A DNA stretch of 64,000 nucleotides, from contig CAJTFO010000002.1 in NCBI GenBank assembly GCA_910575755.1, positions 186,001-250,000 on the forward strand. The letters run 5' to 3'. Made by a program: the position numbers and the translations under genes. Below are positions 34,451-44,252 of the stretch, in pieces. This DNA is from Desulfovibrionaceae bacterium. Lineage in GTDB: Bacteria > Desulfobacterota > Desulfovibrionia > Desulfovibrionales > Desulfovibrionaceae. Numbering within the stretch: position 1 is the first letter of the stretch; each line of letters begins with the position of its first letter. The notes beneath the pieces were generated by a model. That model made no database searches. It saw only the letters and a program-made list of their open reading frames with translations, and was not told the origin of the DNA.

Positions 34451-36175
34451 ATGCCGGAGAGCAGCAACCGCCGGAAGGCGCGGGCGACGGAGCCGGGGCG
34501 CGTGCTGCGCACGACGGCCCTGCTGGGCGGTTTCACGCTTTTTTCACGCCTGCTGGGCCTGGCCAGGGATATGGGCATGGCCTGGCTGCTGGGCGGCGGG
34601 GCGGCGGCTGACGCCCTGGTGGCGGCCATGCGGCTGCCGCATGTGCTGCGCCGTCTTCTGGGCGAAGGCTCCCTGTCCATGACGCTTACCGCCGCCCTGG
34701 TGCGCCGCGCCCACGGGCCGGCGGAAAAAAGCGCGGACGAAGCGGCGGCGTCTTGCGGACGCATGCTGCGCCCTCTGGCCTCGGCTCTGGGGGTGCGTCT
34801 GGGACTGATCCTGGCGGCCCTGACCCTGCTGGGCCTGCTGGCCGCGCCCTTGCTGGCGGCCTTGCTGGCCCCCGGTTTTTCCGGCCCGGAAGCGGCGCGC
34901 GTGGCGGAACTGCTGCGGATCTGCCTGCCCTATCTGCTGACGGCGGGCATGGCCGCTCTGGGCATGGCCTTTTTGCACAGTATGGATGTGTTCTGGCTGC
35001 CCGCCCTGTCGCCGGCGCTGTTCAATCTGACCATGCTGCTGTTCACGGTCGCGACCGCGCTGGGGGGCTGGCCGCCCGCGCAGACTCTGGCTCTGGGCAT
35101 GTGCTGCGGCGGTCTGGTTCAGTGGCTGGCGCAATGGCTGGCCCTGCGGCGTCTGCTGCCCGCAGCGACCCGGGCGGCTGATGCAGTCTGTCCCGCTGTC
35201 GTGGAAGCTGAAAGGCGGCACATGGGCCGGATCGCCTGGCGCTGCCTGGCCCATGTGCCGGCCGGTCTGCTGGGGACAGCCGCGCCGCAGCTGGCCATGC
35301 TGGCGGCCATGAGCCTGGCTTCGGGTCTGGGGCAGGGGCATGTGGCGGCGCTGTATTATGCCGAACGCCTGCTGGAATTGCCCCTGGGGCTGGTGGGCGT
35401 CTGTCTGGGCATGGCCAGTCTGCCGTCCCTGAGCCGTCTGGCCGCGGCAGGAAATTTTTCGGCTTTTGGCGAGCAGTTGAGCGCGGCCCTGCGCTGGACC
35501 ACGCTGTTCAGCCTGCCCGCCGCCACGGGGCTTTGGGCCGTGGGCCCGGATCTGGTGGCGGCCCTGCTGCGGCACGGGGCCTTTGACGCTTTGGCCGCGC
35601 GTGAAACCACACTGGCCCTTTGGGCCTATTTGCCGGGGCTGCCCGCATTTGCGCTCAATCGCAGTCTGCTGGCGGGCTGCAACGCGCTGGGCGCCACGCG
35701 CCGCACAGCGGCGAGCGCGTGCTGGGCCGTGGCGGTCACACTTGCAGCCGGGGCCGTGCTGGGCCATAGTATTCCCACCGCCTGGTCGGCTTTGGGGCCC
35801 GCCCTGGCCGTAAGTCTGGGGCTCTGGCTTCAGACCTGCCTGCTCTGGTCCGCGCTGTGCCGGGAGCTGCGGGCTTGCGGACAAGCCTCGCGGGCCGTGC
35901 CCTGGCGGACGCTGTTGCAGCAGGCGCTGGCCGCGCTGGCGGCCGGTCTGGCCGCCTGGGCTGCGCTGGCCGTGCGGGCTTTTGTGTTTCCCGCAGGCTG
36001 GTGGGGCGACGTGTGGAGCGCTCTGGCCCTGGCTGTTGCAGCAGGGCTGGCAGCCTGGCTGCTTTGCCTGACCGCCCTGGGCAATGAGGAGCTGGCTGCC
36101 CTGAGGGGCCGCCTCAGACAGACGGCAACCCCCGCTTTGCGGCGTTTGCGCCGTCCAGGCCGCAAAGCGGCTTGA
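34451..36175 (+). CDS. murJ: lipid II flippase MurJ
   Basis: A 574-residue MOP-superfamily membrane protein with about 14 helices. The N-terminal FTLFSRLLGLARDMGMAWLLGGGAAADA and the VAAMRLPHVLRRLLGEGSL segment are characteristic of MurJ/MviN. It flips lipid II for peptidoglycan synthesis. The last ~15 codons (RRLRRPGRKAA) lie inside the left arm of a ~105-bp inverted repeat, so the repeat shapes the C-terminus. Confidence 0.94.
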   Translation: MPESSNRRKARATEPGRVLRTTALLGGFTLFSRLLGLARDMGMAWLLGGGAAADALVAAMRLPHVLRRLLGEGSLSMTLTAALVRRAHGPAEKSADEAAASCGRMLRPLASALGVRLGLILAALTLLGLLAAPLLAALLAPGFSGPEAARVAELLRICLPYLLTAGMAALGMAFLHSMDVFWLPALSPALFNLTMLLFTVATALGGWPPAQTLALGMCCGGLVQWLAQWLALRRLLPAATRAADAVCPAVVEAERRHMGRIAWRCLAHVPAGLLGTAAPQLAMLAAMSLASGLGQGHVAALYYAERLLELPLGLVGVCLGMASLPSLSRLAAAGNFSAFGEQLSAALRWTTLFSLPAATGLWAVGPDLVAALLRHGAFDALAARETTLALWAYLPGLPAFALNRSLLAGCNALGATRRTAASACWAVAVTLAAGAVLGHSIPTAWSALGPALAVSLGLWLQTCLLWSALCRELRACGQASRAVPWRTLLQQALAALAAGLAAWAALAVRAFVFPAGWWGDVWSALALAVAAGLAAWLLCLTALGNEELAALRGRLRQTATPALRRLRRPGRKAA

Positions 36176-36232
36176 CGGAAAGACACAAGAATCAGTTGGT
36201 TGCGGCGCGGCACAGCCGCGACCTGCTCCTGA
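36130..36232 (+). repeat. left arm of ~105-bp imperfect inverted repeat
   Basis: It begins CCCCGCTTTGCGGCGTTTGC in the last codons of murJ and runs past the stop. The reverse complement of 37406-37510 matches it at roughly 80% by eye, including the shared run CTTGACGGAAAGACAC and the end GACCTGCTCCTGA. Confidence 0.85.
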
Positions 36233-36345
36233 TTTTTGGCCGCGTTGGCTTTGTCAACGCTCTCAGGCTGCCCTGACGGTTCGCCTGGGCGGAATGAAAT
36301 GAAAAGGAGGGCGCGGGGCCATCGGCTTTTGCGCGCATAACGCAT

Positions 36346-37359
36346 ATGCCTCACATCACACACGGCACGCGCCGCTGGCTGGCTTTGACCGCCTGGGCGG
36401 CGGGACTTCTGCTTTTTCTGCTGCTCGGTCTCTGGAATCTGAACAGCAGCCGCCGGGATGCGGAAAACCGGCTCATCAGCGAGGCCGGGCACATGGCTTC
36501 GCAACTGGCGGGCCTGCTGTCGCTGCCCGCCTGGGAGCTGGACGAACTGACGGCCCGCACCATAGTCATGGCCGCCATGGAAGACGAAAGGATTTATGCC
36601 GTCAAGGTTCAGACCCGACAGGGCATGCTGGAGGGGCAGCGCCGCAATTACCAGTGGGAGCCTGTGCCCTGGGATGACGAAATTGCGGAAGACACCGTGC
36701 AGGGCATGAACCCGCTCAAAATGGAAGGCCGGACCATCGGCTCGGTGGAAGTGTATCTTTCTCCGCGGCTGAGCGTGGAAGAGCAGGGACTGATGGCCCG
36801 GCGCGAGTTCTGGCGCTTTGTTCTGGCGGCCTTGTTCTGTACCGGCGTGCTGCTTCTGCTGCTCTGGTACTGGGGAGATCTGGCCCGCCTGCGGCGTTTG
36901 CTGGCCCGCAAGACGGACGAGACCCTCACCGGAAGCGCCGAAGCCGCGCCGGACAGGATCATGCTGGGCCTGAGCGCGCCGGTGGCGGACAGCGACGAGG
37001 CCGCCGCCGTGGACGCATCCGCCGCCCCTGCTCCGGTCAATGCGGCCCTGGGCCGGCGCTTCCAGCGCAAGCATGTCGCCGCCTGGCGGATCACCGCCGG
37101 ACTGTTCCGTCAGAGCTTCGCCCATGCGCCTGAGCTTTTGAGCCGTCTGTATGCGGACGGCCAGGTGGCGGGCCTCTGTCATCTGGGACGCCTGCTGGAA
37201 GTGGCCGCGCCCTGCCTGGGGGCGGCCAGGCTGGAGGAGGCGGCCCGGGACATGCAGGCCGCCCTCAATGATCCGCAGTGTGAAACCGCCGCGCTGACCG
37301 TGGAAGCCTGCGCGCATGCTCTTGAAGACGTGCTGGCGGCGCTGGGCGGAGAAAAATAG
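36346..37359 (+). CDS. two-helix membrane sensor-like protein with degenerate HPt-like tail
   Basis: A 337-residue protein. Helices at about 10-28 and 160-180 flank a periplasmic domain of about 130 residues (LISEAGHMASQLAGLLSLPAWELDELT..., a CHASE/Cache-like start). The cytoplasmic part has a Pro/Ala linker and a helical bundle. RLLEVAAPCLGAARLEEAA (from R282) aligns with the HPt core HxLKGxxxxxGA, with Arg in place of the phosphohistidine. No kinase domain is present. No ribosome site precedes the ATG. It sits alone between inverted repeats. Confidence 0.6.
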   Translation: MPHITHGTRRWLALTAWAAGLLLFLLLGLWNLNSSRRDAENRLISEAGHMASQLAGLLSLPAWELDELTARTIVMAAMEDERIYAVKVQTRQGMLEGQRRNYQWEPVPWDDEIAEDTVQGMNPLKMEGRTIGSVEVYLSPRLSVEEQGLMARREFWRFVLAALFCTGVLLLLLWYWGDLARLRRLLARKTDETLTGSAEAAPDRIMLGLSAPVADSDEAAAVDASAAPAPVNAALGRRFQRKHVAAWRITAGLFRQSFAHAPELLSRLYADGQVAGLCHLGRLLEVAAPCLGAARLEEAARDMQAALNDPQCETAALTVEACAHALEDVLAALGGEK

Positions 37360-37405
37360 GCGTTTTTGCGCAGAGGCTGCCGACAAAGGTCAGCAGCCCC
37401 GGAAG

Positions 37406-37510
37406 TCAGGAGCAGGTCTCGGCTCCACCGCGCCGTAAGCGACTGACTTTTCGTGTCTTTCCGTCAAGTCGCGCAAGCGGCTCAGGCGGCGCAAACGCCG
37501 CAAAGCGGGG
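37406..37510 (-). repeat. right arm of ~105-bp imperfect inverted repeat
   Basis: The reverse complement of the left arm at 36130-36232. It lies between the sensor-like gene and ftsY and ends about 40 bases before the ftsY start. Confidence 0.85.
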
Positions 37511-37550
37511 TTTGTCATCAATCTAGGCCTTTTTGCGCAAGGAGTTTGCT

Positions 37551-38993
37551 ATGGGCTTTTTTTCAGCCGTTAAAAAAATATTTGGCGGATCGCGGCAGGA
37601 TGACGCCGCGCCGCTGGCCGAAGCCGCGGCGACACAGGAGGCCGAAGCCGGGGCCAGACTCGCGGAACAGGAGGGCGCGTCCGGTAGTCCGGTCAAGCCT
37701 GCTGCGGAAGCTGCCGCGCCGGGGGCGGCGTCCGCCCCTGCCGGGGCTGTGGTTTCCGCTGAGAGTTCCCCGGAGGATGAGGCGCTGACCGTACGGCTGC
37801 GCGAGGCAGAACCCCGTCTTTCGGTCTGGCTGGGCATTATTCTGGAGGGGGTGGACAGCGCCGGCGACCTGCTCTGGCAACGGCTGGCCTTTTTGCTGCG
37901 CGCCCTGGACGCGCCCCAGGATGAGATCCGGAGTTTTGTGGACGACTTTCGGGCCTGGCTTGAGCGCATGGAATATCATCATGTGGAGGAATTTCGTTCC
38001 GAGCTGCAATACCGGCTGGCTCTGGCTCTGGATCTGGAAGATGAGGAGGACGAGCGCAGCCGTCTCTTCCTGAAGATCAGCGAGGGCCTCTCGCGGACCC
38101 GTGAGCAGTTCGCCCGCCGTCTGGATACGCTTTTCGCCAGTCATGGCGAACTGGACGACGCCTTCTGGGAGGAGCTGGAGGAACTCTTCATCATGGCCGA
38201 TCTGGGCTATGAACCCTCGCTGGAACTGGTGGAACGCCTCAAGACGCGCGCCCGGCGGGAAAAAGTCGCCCGTGCGGAGCAGGCCCGCCAGTTGCTGCTG
38301 GCCGAACTGGAAGAAATTTTCCGCGCTCCGCGCCGTATTTCGGCCGTCAATCCGCCGGAAGTGGTGCTGATGATCGGCGTCAACGGCGTGGGCAAGACCA
38401 CCACCATCGCCAAACTGGCCCACCGCGCGCGCATGCAGGGCAAAAAGGTGATGATAGCGGCGGCGGACACCTTCCGTGCGGCGGCCATTGAACAGTTGCA
38501 GGTCTGGGCCGAGCGGGTGGGCGCGCTGTTTCATGCCCGTCCCGCGGGTTCGGATCCGGCCTCCGTGGCCTTTGAGGCCATGGACCGGGCGGTGAAGGAA
38601 GGCGTGGACGTGCTTTTTGTGGACACGGCCGGACGCTTGCAGACCAAGGTCAACCTGATGGAAGAGCTGAGCAAGATCCGCCATGTGCTGGGCAAGAAGC
38701 ATTCCGGCGCGCCGCACCGCAGCATTCTGGTGCTGGACGCCACCACCGGCCAGAACGCCCTTTCTCAGGCCAAGCTGTTCAAAGAGGCCGCCGGGGTGGA
38801 CGAACTGATTCTGACCAAACTGGACGGCACGGCCAAGGGCGGCGTGGCCATAGCCGTGGCCATGCAGCACCATCTGCCCATTACCTTTGTGGGCCTGGGC
38901 GAAAAAATGGAGGATCTGCGTCCCTTCAACGGCGCGGATTACGCCCGCGCATTGCTGGGTGAGCCGGCCAGCGGGCCTGACGAAAAACTTTGA
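37551..38993 (+). CDS. ftsY: signal recognition particle receptor FtsY
   Basis: A 480-residue SRP GTPase. The ATG at 37551 follows AAGGAG. An acidic/Ala-rich A domain (about 20-85) precedes an extra helical stretch, then the N and G domains. G1 is GVNGVGKTTT (about 281-290), G2 DTFRAAA, G3 DTAGRLQ and G4 TKLDG. GLGEKMEDLRPF is the closing motif. It receives ribosome-SRP complexes and passes them to SecY, encoded downstream. Confidence 0.96.
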   Translation: MGFFSAVKKIFGGSRQDDAAPLAEAAATQEAEAGARLAEQEGASGSPVKPAAEAAAPGAASAPAGAVVSAESSPEDEALTVRLREAEPRLSVWLGIILEGVDSAGDLLWQRLAFLLRALDAPQDEIRSFVDDFRAWLERMEYHHVEEFRSELQYRLALALDLEDEEDERSRLFLKISEGLSRTREQFARRLDTLFASHGELDDAFWEELEELFIMADLGYEPSLELVERLKTRARREKVARAEQARQLLLAELEEIFRAPRRISAVNPPEVVLMIGVNGVGKTTTIAKLAHRARMQGKKVMIAAADTFRAAAIEQLQVWAERVGALFHARPAGSDPASVAFEAMDRAVKEGVDVLFVDTAGRLQTKVNLMEELSKIRHVLGKKHSGAPHRSILVLDATTGQNALSQAKLFKEAAGVDELILTKLDGTAKGGVAIAVAMQHHLPITFVGLGEKMEDLRPFNGADYARALLGEPASGPDEKL

Positions 38994-39571
38994 AAAAATC
39001 TTGACGACGAGCTGTCTTTCGGATAGAACAACACCGCTTTACCAAAGTATTGTTTAGATGAAGAATCCCTGGACGGCAGGGAAGGACAGGTTGAGCCTGT
39101 CCTGCTGCGCCCGGAAGCGACCGGATGCCGCGACGGCTCCTTTTCGCAACGGGCTTTGACATTCGCAGGCGTTGCCAAATGCCGGACGATGTCGAGCCGT
39201 TCCAGCCCGAGTACGGACCCCACATGGGCCAGAGGCCGATGTGACCCGGGGCTGTAAGGTGTTGGGGGTTGGTCCCCCATTTGGTGACCCTGCGGAACCG
39301 CCGCGCCGCCTTTTTGTTGGCGGCCAGGCCTGGGCTGCGCCGGGGAGCGTCACACGGATGATGCCGGATCGCCCAGGCGTCCATCATCTTCCGAATTCCT
39401 GTTTTTCAGGTGTGATGCGCGCGTTTTGCGCAGCCCCGTATGTCGCCTTGTTCCGTCAGTCGCCAGGGTGTGGTGGCCTTCGGGTCGTGCTTCATGGTCC
39501 GCGCATGCTGCGAGGGAGCCCGCGTCGGGCATGTGGCTGTGCGGGGTGTTTTTGCAAACGGAGTAGGCACA
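38994..39571 (+). promoter_or_regulatory. 578-base gene-free leader of the S10 operon
   Basis: No frame here has a family match or ribosome site. Near the left end TTGACG (39001-39006) and TAGAAC (39024-39029) are 17 bases apart, a plausible promoter. The remaining ~540 bases would be a long mRNA leader. It has perfect hairpins at 39083-39103 (AGGACAGG/CCTGTCCT) and 39264-39278 (GGGGG/CCCCC). A structured leader would suit feedback control by a ribosomal protein, but no known motif could be recognised. Confidence 0.5.
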
Positions 39572-39889
39572 ATGACAACTGTTAGCAGCGATCGCATTCG
39601 GATCAAGCTCAAAGCCTACGATTACCGCATTCTGGATAAGGCCGTTGCGGAAATCGTGGATACGGCGCGCAATACCGGTGCCGGTGTGGCGGGGCCCATT
39701 CCCCTGCCCACCAATATTCACAAGTACACCGTTCAGCGCTCCGTGCATGTGGACAAGAAGTCCCGTGAGCAGTTTGAAATGCGCATCCACAAGCGGCTTA
39801 TGGATATTCTGGAACCCACGCAGCAGACCGTCGACGCGCTGGGCAAGCTCTCCTTGCCCGCCGGTGTGGACGTGGAAATCAAGCTCTAG
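39572..39889 (+). CDS. rpsJ: 30S ribosomal protein S10
   Basis: A 105-residue protein. The first gene of the S10 operon; the ATG at 39572 follows [18 protein letters not shown] and the loop [10 protein letters not shown] are conserved. It binds the 3' major domain of 16S rRNA and, in transcription, NusB. The upstream extension of the frame lies in the leader and is not coding. Confidence 0.98.
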   Translation: MTTVSSDRIRIKLKAYDYRILDKAVAEIVDTARNTGAGVAGPIPLPTNIHKYTVQRSVHVDKKSREQFEMRIHKRLMDILEPTQQTVDALGKLSLPAGVDVEIKL

Positions 39890-39901
39890 CGAGAGGCAGT
39901 C

Positions 39902-40531
39902 ATGGCTGAGAAATTGGGAATTTTGGGTCGCAAGCTTGGTATGACCCGCATCTTCGCCGGTGACGGCGCCGCTGTGGCCGTGACGGTCATTGAGGCCGGG
40001 CCTTGCCCTGTCACCCAGGTCAAGACCGTGGAAAAGGACGGCTACAACGCCCTGCAGATCGCGCTGACCGAAGCCAAGGAAAAGCACGTGAGCAAAGCCA
40101 TGCGCGGCCACTTCGCCAAGGCCGGCGTCGGGCTTTTTCGCCACACGCGCGAAATCCGCCTTTCGGGCGCGCCCGAGCAGCAGCCCGGCCAGCAGCTCAC
40201 TGTGGACATCTTCTCCGCCGGCGAAGTGGTCAAGGTGACCGGCAAGAGCGTGGGCAAAGGCTATCAGGGGCGTATGCGCCGCTGGAATTTCGCCGGCTCC
40301 AAAGATACGCACGGCTGCGAAAAGGTGCACCGCAACAATGGTTCGATAGGTAACAACACCTTCCCCGGTCACGTCTTCAAGGGGCGTAAGATGGCGGGCC
40401 ATTGGGGCAATGAAACCGTGACGGAAATGGGCCTTCTGATCGTGGGCGTGCGTCCCGAGGACAACGTCATTCTGGTCAAAGGTTCCGTGCCCGGCCCCAA
40501 GAACGGGCTGGTGCTGATCCGCAAGCAGTAG
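39902..40531 (+). CDS. rplC: 50S ribosomal protein L3
   Basis: A 209-residue protein. [11 protein letters not shown] at the N-terminus and the [15 protein letters not shown] segment near residue 158 are typical; the central loop (about 125-160) reaches the peptidyl-transferase centre. It is an early 50S assembly protein and follows rpsJ after 12 bases. Confidence 0.98.
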   Translation: MAEKLGILGRKLGMTRIFAGDGAAVAVTVIEAGPCPVTQVKTVEKDGYNALQIALTEAKEKHVSKAMRGHFAKAGVGLFRHTREIRLSGAPEQQPGQQLTVDIFSAGEVVKVTGKSVGKGYQGRMRRWNFAGSKDTHGCEKVHRNNGSIGNNTFPGHVFKGRKMAGHWGNETVTEMGLLIVGVRPEDNVILVKGSVPGPKNGLVLIRKQ

Positions 40532-40541
40532 GGGAAGCAAC

Positions 40542-41177
40542 ATGGCTACCGTGAAAGTATATGACCAGAACAGGCAGGAAAGCGGCGAAGTGACGCTGGC
40601 TTCCGACGTGTTCGAAGTCGAGGTGAGGCCCGAAATCCTCAACCTCGTGGTGCGCGCCCAGATGGCGGCCAAACGCGCGGGCACGCACAATGCCAAAACA
40701 CGCGCCTTCGTCTCCGGCGGCGGCGTCAAGCCCTGGAAGCAGAAGGGCACCGGCCGGGCCCGTTCCGGCTCCAACCGTTCACCCGTGTGGCGCGGCGGCG
40801 CCATCATCTTCGGCCCCAGCCCGCGCGATTACGGCTTCAAGGTCAACAGCAAGGTGCGCGCTCTGGCCCTCAGGATGGCTCTGTCGAGCCGTCTGGCCGG
40901 CGAAAGCCTGCTGGTGGTCAAGGGTATCGACCTGCCCGAAGCCAAAACCAAACATTTCGCCAGGGTGGCCGGGGCGCTGGGGCTCAGCAAGGCGCTCATC
41001 GTGACGCCCGAGAACAACGAAACCCTGAGCCGTTCGGCCCGCAACATTCCCGGCCTGACCCTGACCACGCCCGACCGTCTGAGTGTGCTGGAAGTGCTCA
41101 AGCACAAGCAGCTTGTGCTTCTGGAAGGAGCCGTGGAGCCTGTTCAGGCGCGTTTTGCCGGAAAAAAGGGAGCCTAA
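40542..41177 (+). CDS. rplD: 50S ribosomal protein L4
   Basis: A 211-residue protein. The extended loop KQKGTGRARSGSNRSPVWRGG (about 65-85) lines the exit tunnel. In E. coli L4 also represses this operon through the leader, which makes the long structured leader here of interest. It ends two bases before rplW. Confidence 0.97.
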   Translation: MATVKVYDQNRQESGEVTLASDVFEVEVRPEILNLVVRAQMAAKRAGTHNAKTRAFVSGGGVKPWKQKGTGRARSGSNRSPVWRGGAIIFGPSPRDYGFKVNSKVRALALRMALSSRLAGESLLVVKGIDLPEAKTKHFARVAGALGLSKALIVTPENNETLSRSARNIPGLTLTTPDRLSVLEVLKHKQLVLLEGAVEPVQARFAGKKGA

Positions 41178-41178
41178 G

Positions 41179-41469
41179 ATGGAATCAACCAGTGTTCTGC
41201 TCAAGCCCCTGCTGACGGAAAAAACGACCCTGCTCAAGGATGAGGCGCAGCAGGTGGCCTTTTATGTCCACCCCAAAGCCAATAAGATTGAGATCAAGCA
41301 GGCGGTGGAAAAGGCTTTTGACGTGAAAGTGGAAGCGGTCAACGTGGTGCGCCGCGCCCCCTCCGTGAGGGAGCGCCAGGGGCGCGTGGTGGGCCGCAAG
41401 CCCGGCTGGAAGAAAGCGTATGTGACGCTGCGCCAGGGCGATAAAATCGAGTTCTTCGAGGGAGTGTAA
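41179..41469 (+). CDS. rplW: 50S ribosomal protein L23
   Basis: A 96-residue protein starting at the ATG one base after the rplD stop. [11 protein letters not shown] at the N-terminus and the [19 protein letters not shown] segment are typical. It sits at the tunnel exit and docks SRP and trigger factor. Confidence 0.97.
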   Translation: MESTSVLLKPLLTEKTTLLKDEAQQVAFYVHPKANKIEIKQAVEKAFDVKVEAVNVVRRAPSVRERQGRVVGRKPGWKKAYVTLRQGDKIEFFEGV

Positions 41470-41471
41470 TC

Positions 41472-42320
41472 ATGGCTGTCCGCAAGCTGAAACCGACCTC
41501 CGCGGGGCGTCGTTTCCAGACGGTTTCCGACTTTGAGGAAATCACCCGGACGCGCCCTGAGAAGTCGCTCACCGAAGGTCTGCCCAAGAAGGCCGGCCGC
41601 AACAACCGGGGCCGCGTCACCAGTCGTCGTCGCGGCGGCGGCGTCAAGCGTCTTTACCGCATTATTGATTTCAAACGGAACAAGACCGGCATTGAAGCCA
41701 CCGTGGCGCACATTGAATATGATCCCAACCGCACGGCCCGTATCGCGCTGCTGCACTATGCGGACGGCGAAAAGCGCTACATCCTCGCGCCCGTGGGGCT
41801 GAAGCAGGGCGATGTGGTGATGAGCGGCGTCAACGCGCGCAGTGGCGAATGCGCCGACATCAAACCCGGCAACGCCCTGGAAATGGCCCGCATTCCCGTG
41901 GGCACCGTGATCCACAATGTGGAGCTTTATCCCGGCAAGGGCGGTCAGTTGTGTCGCGCCGCCGGAACTTATGCCCAGCTTGTGGCCAAGGAGGGCAAAT
42001 ATGCCCTGTTGCGCCTGCCTTCCGGCGAAGTGCGCAAGGTGCTGGCCTCCTGCGTGGCCACTGTGGGCCAGGTGGGCAACATCCACCACGAAAACATCTC
42101 GCTGGGCAAAGCCGGTCGCAACCGCTGGCTGGGGCGTCGTCCCCAGGTGCGCGGCGTGGCCATGAACCCCATTGACCATCCGTTGGGCGGCGGCGAAGGC
42201 AGAAGCTCCGGCGGTCGTCATCCTGTGTCGCCGTGGGGCATGCCCGCCAAGGGGTACAAGACCCGCGACAAGAAGAAGGCCTCTTCCCGGCTGATCATCA
42301 AACGCCGCGGCCAGAAGTAG
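41472..42320 (+). CDS. rplB: 50S ribosomal protein L2
   Basis: A 282-residue protein, slightly longer than the usual 273-277. It has [22 protein letters not shown] near residue 37 and the conserved C-terminal [20 protein letters not shown] with the histidine near the peptidyl-transferase centre. It starts two bases after rplW. Confidence 0.98.
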   Translation: MAVRKLKPTSAGRRFQTVSDFEEITRTRPEKSLTEGLPKKAGRNNRGRVTSRRRGGGVKRLYRIIDFKRNKTGIEATVAHIEYDPNRTARIALLHYADGEKRYILAPVGLKQGDVVMSGVNARSGECADIKPGNALEMARIPVGTVIHNVELYPGKGGQLCRAAGTYAQLVAKEGKYALLRLPSGEVRKVLASCVATVGQVGNIHHENISLGKAGRNRWLGRRPQVRGVAMNPIDHPLGGGEGRSSGGRHPVSPWGMPAKGYKTRDKKKASSRLIIKRRGQK

Positions 42321-42329
42321 GAGTAGCTC

Positions 42330-42614
42330 ATGCCGAGATCATTGAAAAAAGGGCCGTTCGTGGACGGTCATTTGATGAAAAAGGTCGACAACGCGGTGGC
42401 CAACAGCGACCGTCGCGTGCTCAAGACCTGGTCGCGCCGCTCGACCATCCTGCCGGAAATGGTGGGCCTGACCTTTGCGGTGCACAATGGCAAGAAGTTC
42501 GTGCCGGTGTTTGTCACCGAAAATATGGTGGGTCACAAGCTGGGCGAATTTTCGCCCACCCGCACCTTTCATGGGCACGCCGCCGACAAAAAGGCCAAGG
42601 CCGGCAAGAAGTAG
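42330..42614 (+). CDS. rpsS: 30S ribosomal protein S19
   Basis: A 94-residue protein beginning [15 protein letters not shown], with [11 protein letters not shown] and [15 protein letters not shown]. It sits in the 30S head next to S13. It lies nine bases after rplB. Confidence 0.98.
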   Translation: MPRSLKKGPFVDGHLMKKVDNAVANSDRRVLKTWSRRSTILPEMVGLTFAVHNGKKFVPVFVTENMVGHKLGEFSPTRTFHGHAADKKAKAGKK

Positions 42615-42623
42615 GGTAATACT

Positions 42624-42962
42624 ATGGAATCGAAAGCAATCGCGAAGTTCCAGCGCGTTTCGCCGCGCAAGACCCGGCTTGTGGCCAAGAACGTGCAGGG
42701 CCTTGGGGTTGAGGAGGCCATGAATCTTCTGCGCTTCACTCCCAACAAGCCCGCGGGCGTGCTCTTCGGCGTGCTCAAAAGCGCGCTGGCCAATGCCTCG
42801 CAGTTGGGCGGCGTGGACGTGGACGCCATGGTGGTGAAGGAAATTGTGGTCAACGAAGGCCCTTCCTGGAAGCGTTTCATGCCCCGTGCCCAGGGCCGGG
42901 CCAGCAAAATTCACAAGCGCACCAGCCACATCACCGTCATACTCGCAGAAGGGCAGGAATAG
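42624..42962 (+). CDS. rplV: 50S ribosomal protein L22
   Basis: A 112-residue protein. KFQRVSPRKTRLVA and the C-terminal beta-hairpin (FMPRAQGRASKIHKRTSHI) that narrows the exit tunnel are present. It lies nine bases after rpsS. Confidence 0.98.
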   Translation: MESKAIAKFQRVSPRKTRLVAKNVQGLGVEEAMNLLRFTPNKPAGVLFGVLKSALANASQLGGVDVDAMVVKEIVVNEGPSWKRFMPRAQGRASKIHKRTSHITVILAEGQE

Positions 42963-42965
42963 GCT

Positions 42966-43607
42966 ATGGGTCAGAAAGTACATCCGTTCGGCTTCCGGCT
43001 TGGGTATAACAAGAACTGGCAATCCCGCTGGTTCAGCAAAAAGGAATACCCCGCCTTTGTCTACGAGGACAGCAAGATCCGCGCGTTCGTCAAAAAGCTC
43101 CTCTATCATGCGGGGCTTGCCAAGATTGAAATTGAACGCGCCGGCGGCAAAGTGCGCCTGATTCTTTCCACGGCCCGGCCCGGCATCGTCATCGGTCGCA
43201 AGGGCGTGGAAATTGAAAAACTGCGTGGAGACCTGCGCCAGAAGTTCGGACGCGAGTTCTCCCTGGAAGTAAATGAAATCCGCCGCCCCGAAGTGGACGC
43301 CCAGCTTGTGGCCGAGAACATCGCCCAGCAGTTGGAGCGCCGCGTGGCTTTCCGGCGCGCCATGAAGCGCACCGTGTCCATGGCGCGCAAGTTCGGCGGC
43401 GAGGGCATCAAGGTGACCTGCGCCGGTCGCCTGGCCGGGGCCGAAATCGCCCGTACCGAATGGTATCGCGACGGCCGCGTGCCCTTGCAGACCCTGCGCG
43501 CCGACATTGACTACGGCTTTGCCGAAGCGCGTACCACCTATGGCATCATTGGTGTCAAGGTGTGGATCTACAAGGGTGAAATCCTTGACAAAGAGGTTGA
43601 ACAATAA
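42966..43607 (+). CDS. rpsC: 30S ribosomal protein S3
   Basis: A 213-residue protein. It has [13 protein letters not shown], the KH-domain motif [12 protein letters not shown] (about 76-87) and the C-terminal [11 protein letters not shown]. It lies at the mRNA entry channel. Its stop overlaps the rplP start by one base (TAATG). Confidence 0.98.
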   Translation: MGQKVHPFGFRLGYNKNWQSRWFSKKEYPAFVYEDSKIRAFVKKLLYHAGLAKIEIERAGGKVRLILSTARPGIVIGRKGVEIEKLRGDLRQKFGREFSLEVNEIRRPEVDAQLVAENIAQQLERRVAFRRAMKRTVSMARKFGGEGIKVTCAGRLAGAEIARTEWYRDGRVPLQTLRADIDYGFAEARTTYGIIGVKVWIYKGEILDKEVEQ

Positions 43608-44020
43608 TGCTTGCGCCCAAGAAAGTTAAATTCCGCAAATGGCAGAAGGGCCGTCTGCGCGGGCTGGCTACGCGCGGCGCTTCCATTGCCTTCGGCGATA
43701 TCGGCCTGAAGGCCGTGCAGCACGGACAGTTGTCCAGCCAGCAGATTGAGGCCGCCCGTATCGCCATGATGCGTCATATCAAGCGCGGCGGCAAAGTCTG
43801 GATTCGTGTTTTTCCGGATCGTCCGGTCACCGCCAAGCCTTTGGAAACCCGTCAGGGTTCGGGCAAGGGCGCTCCGGTGGGCTGGTGCGCTCCGGTCAAA
43901 CCCGGCCGCGTGCTCTATGAAATCAAGGGCGTCAGCCTTGAACTGGCCCGCGAGGCTCTGACCCGCGCCGCGCACAAGCTGCCCGTCAAGACCGTGATCG
44001 TGGTGAGGGAGGGCTTCTGA
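43607..44020 (+). CDS. rplP: 50S ribosomal protein L16
   Basis: A 137-residue protein of standard length: [31 protein letters not shown] and RMGSGKG-like [11 protein letters not shown]. It contacts the A-site tRNA elbow. One-base overlaps tie it to rpsC and rpmC. Confidence 0.98.
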   Translation: MLAPKKVKFRKWQKGRLRGLATRGASIAFGDIGLKAVQHGQLSSQQIEAARIAMMRHIKRGGKVWIRVFPDRPVTAKPLETRQGSGKGAPVGWCAPVKPGRVLYEIKGVSLELAREALTRAAHKLPVKTVIVVREGF

Positions 44021-44250
44021 TGGCTGCCAGGAAAAAAAGCGACAAGGCCGCCCGCGACGCCGCCAAGGTTCTGCGCGAGATGAGCGCGGAAGAGTTGCGC
44101 GCCAAGCTGGTCGAACAGCGGCAGGAACTGATGAGCGCCCGCTTCAAGTACGCCACGGCGCAGCTTGAGAAAACTTCCGAGTTGAAAGCTATGCGGAAGC
44201 AGGTGGCGCGCATTGAGACCGTGTTGAACGAAAAGGAACAGAGGGCCTGA
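44020..44250 (+). CDS. rpmC: 50S ribosomal protein L29
   Basis: A 76-residue helical hairpin protein with [22 protein letters not shown] and IETVLNEKE. The N-terminal 15 residues ([12 protein letters not shown]) make it a little longer than the usual 60-68. The start overlaps the rplP stop. Confidence 0.96.
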   Translation: MAARKKSDKAARDAAKVLREMSAEELRAKLVEQRQELMSARFKYATAQLEKTSELKAMRKQVARIETVLNEKEQRA

Positions 44251-44252
44251 AA

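Noticed and set aside
39172-39585. Open frames in the S10 leader
   Set aside because: They lack ribosome sites and family signals and run across the hairpins.
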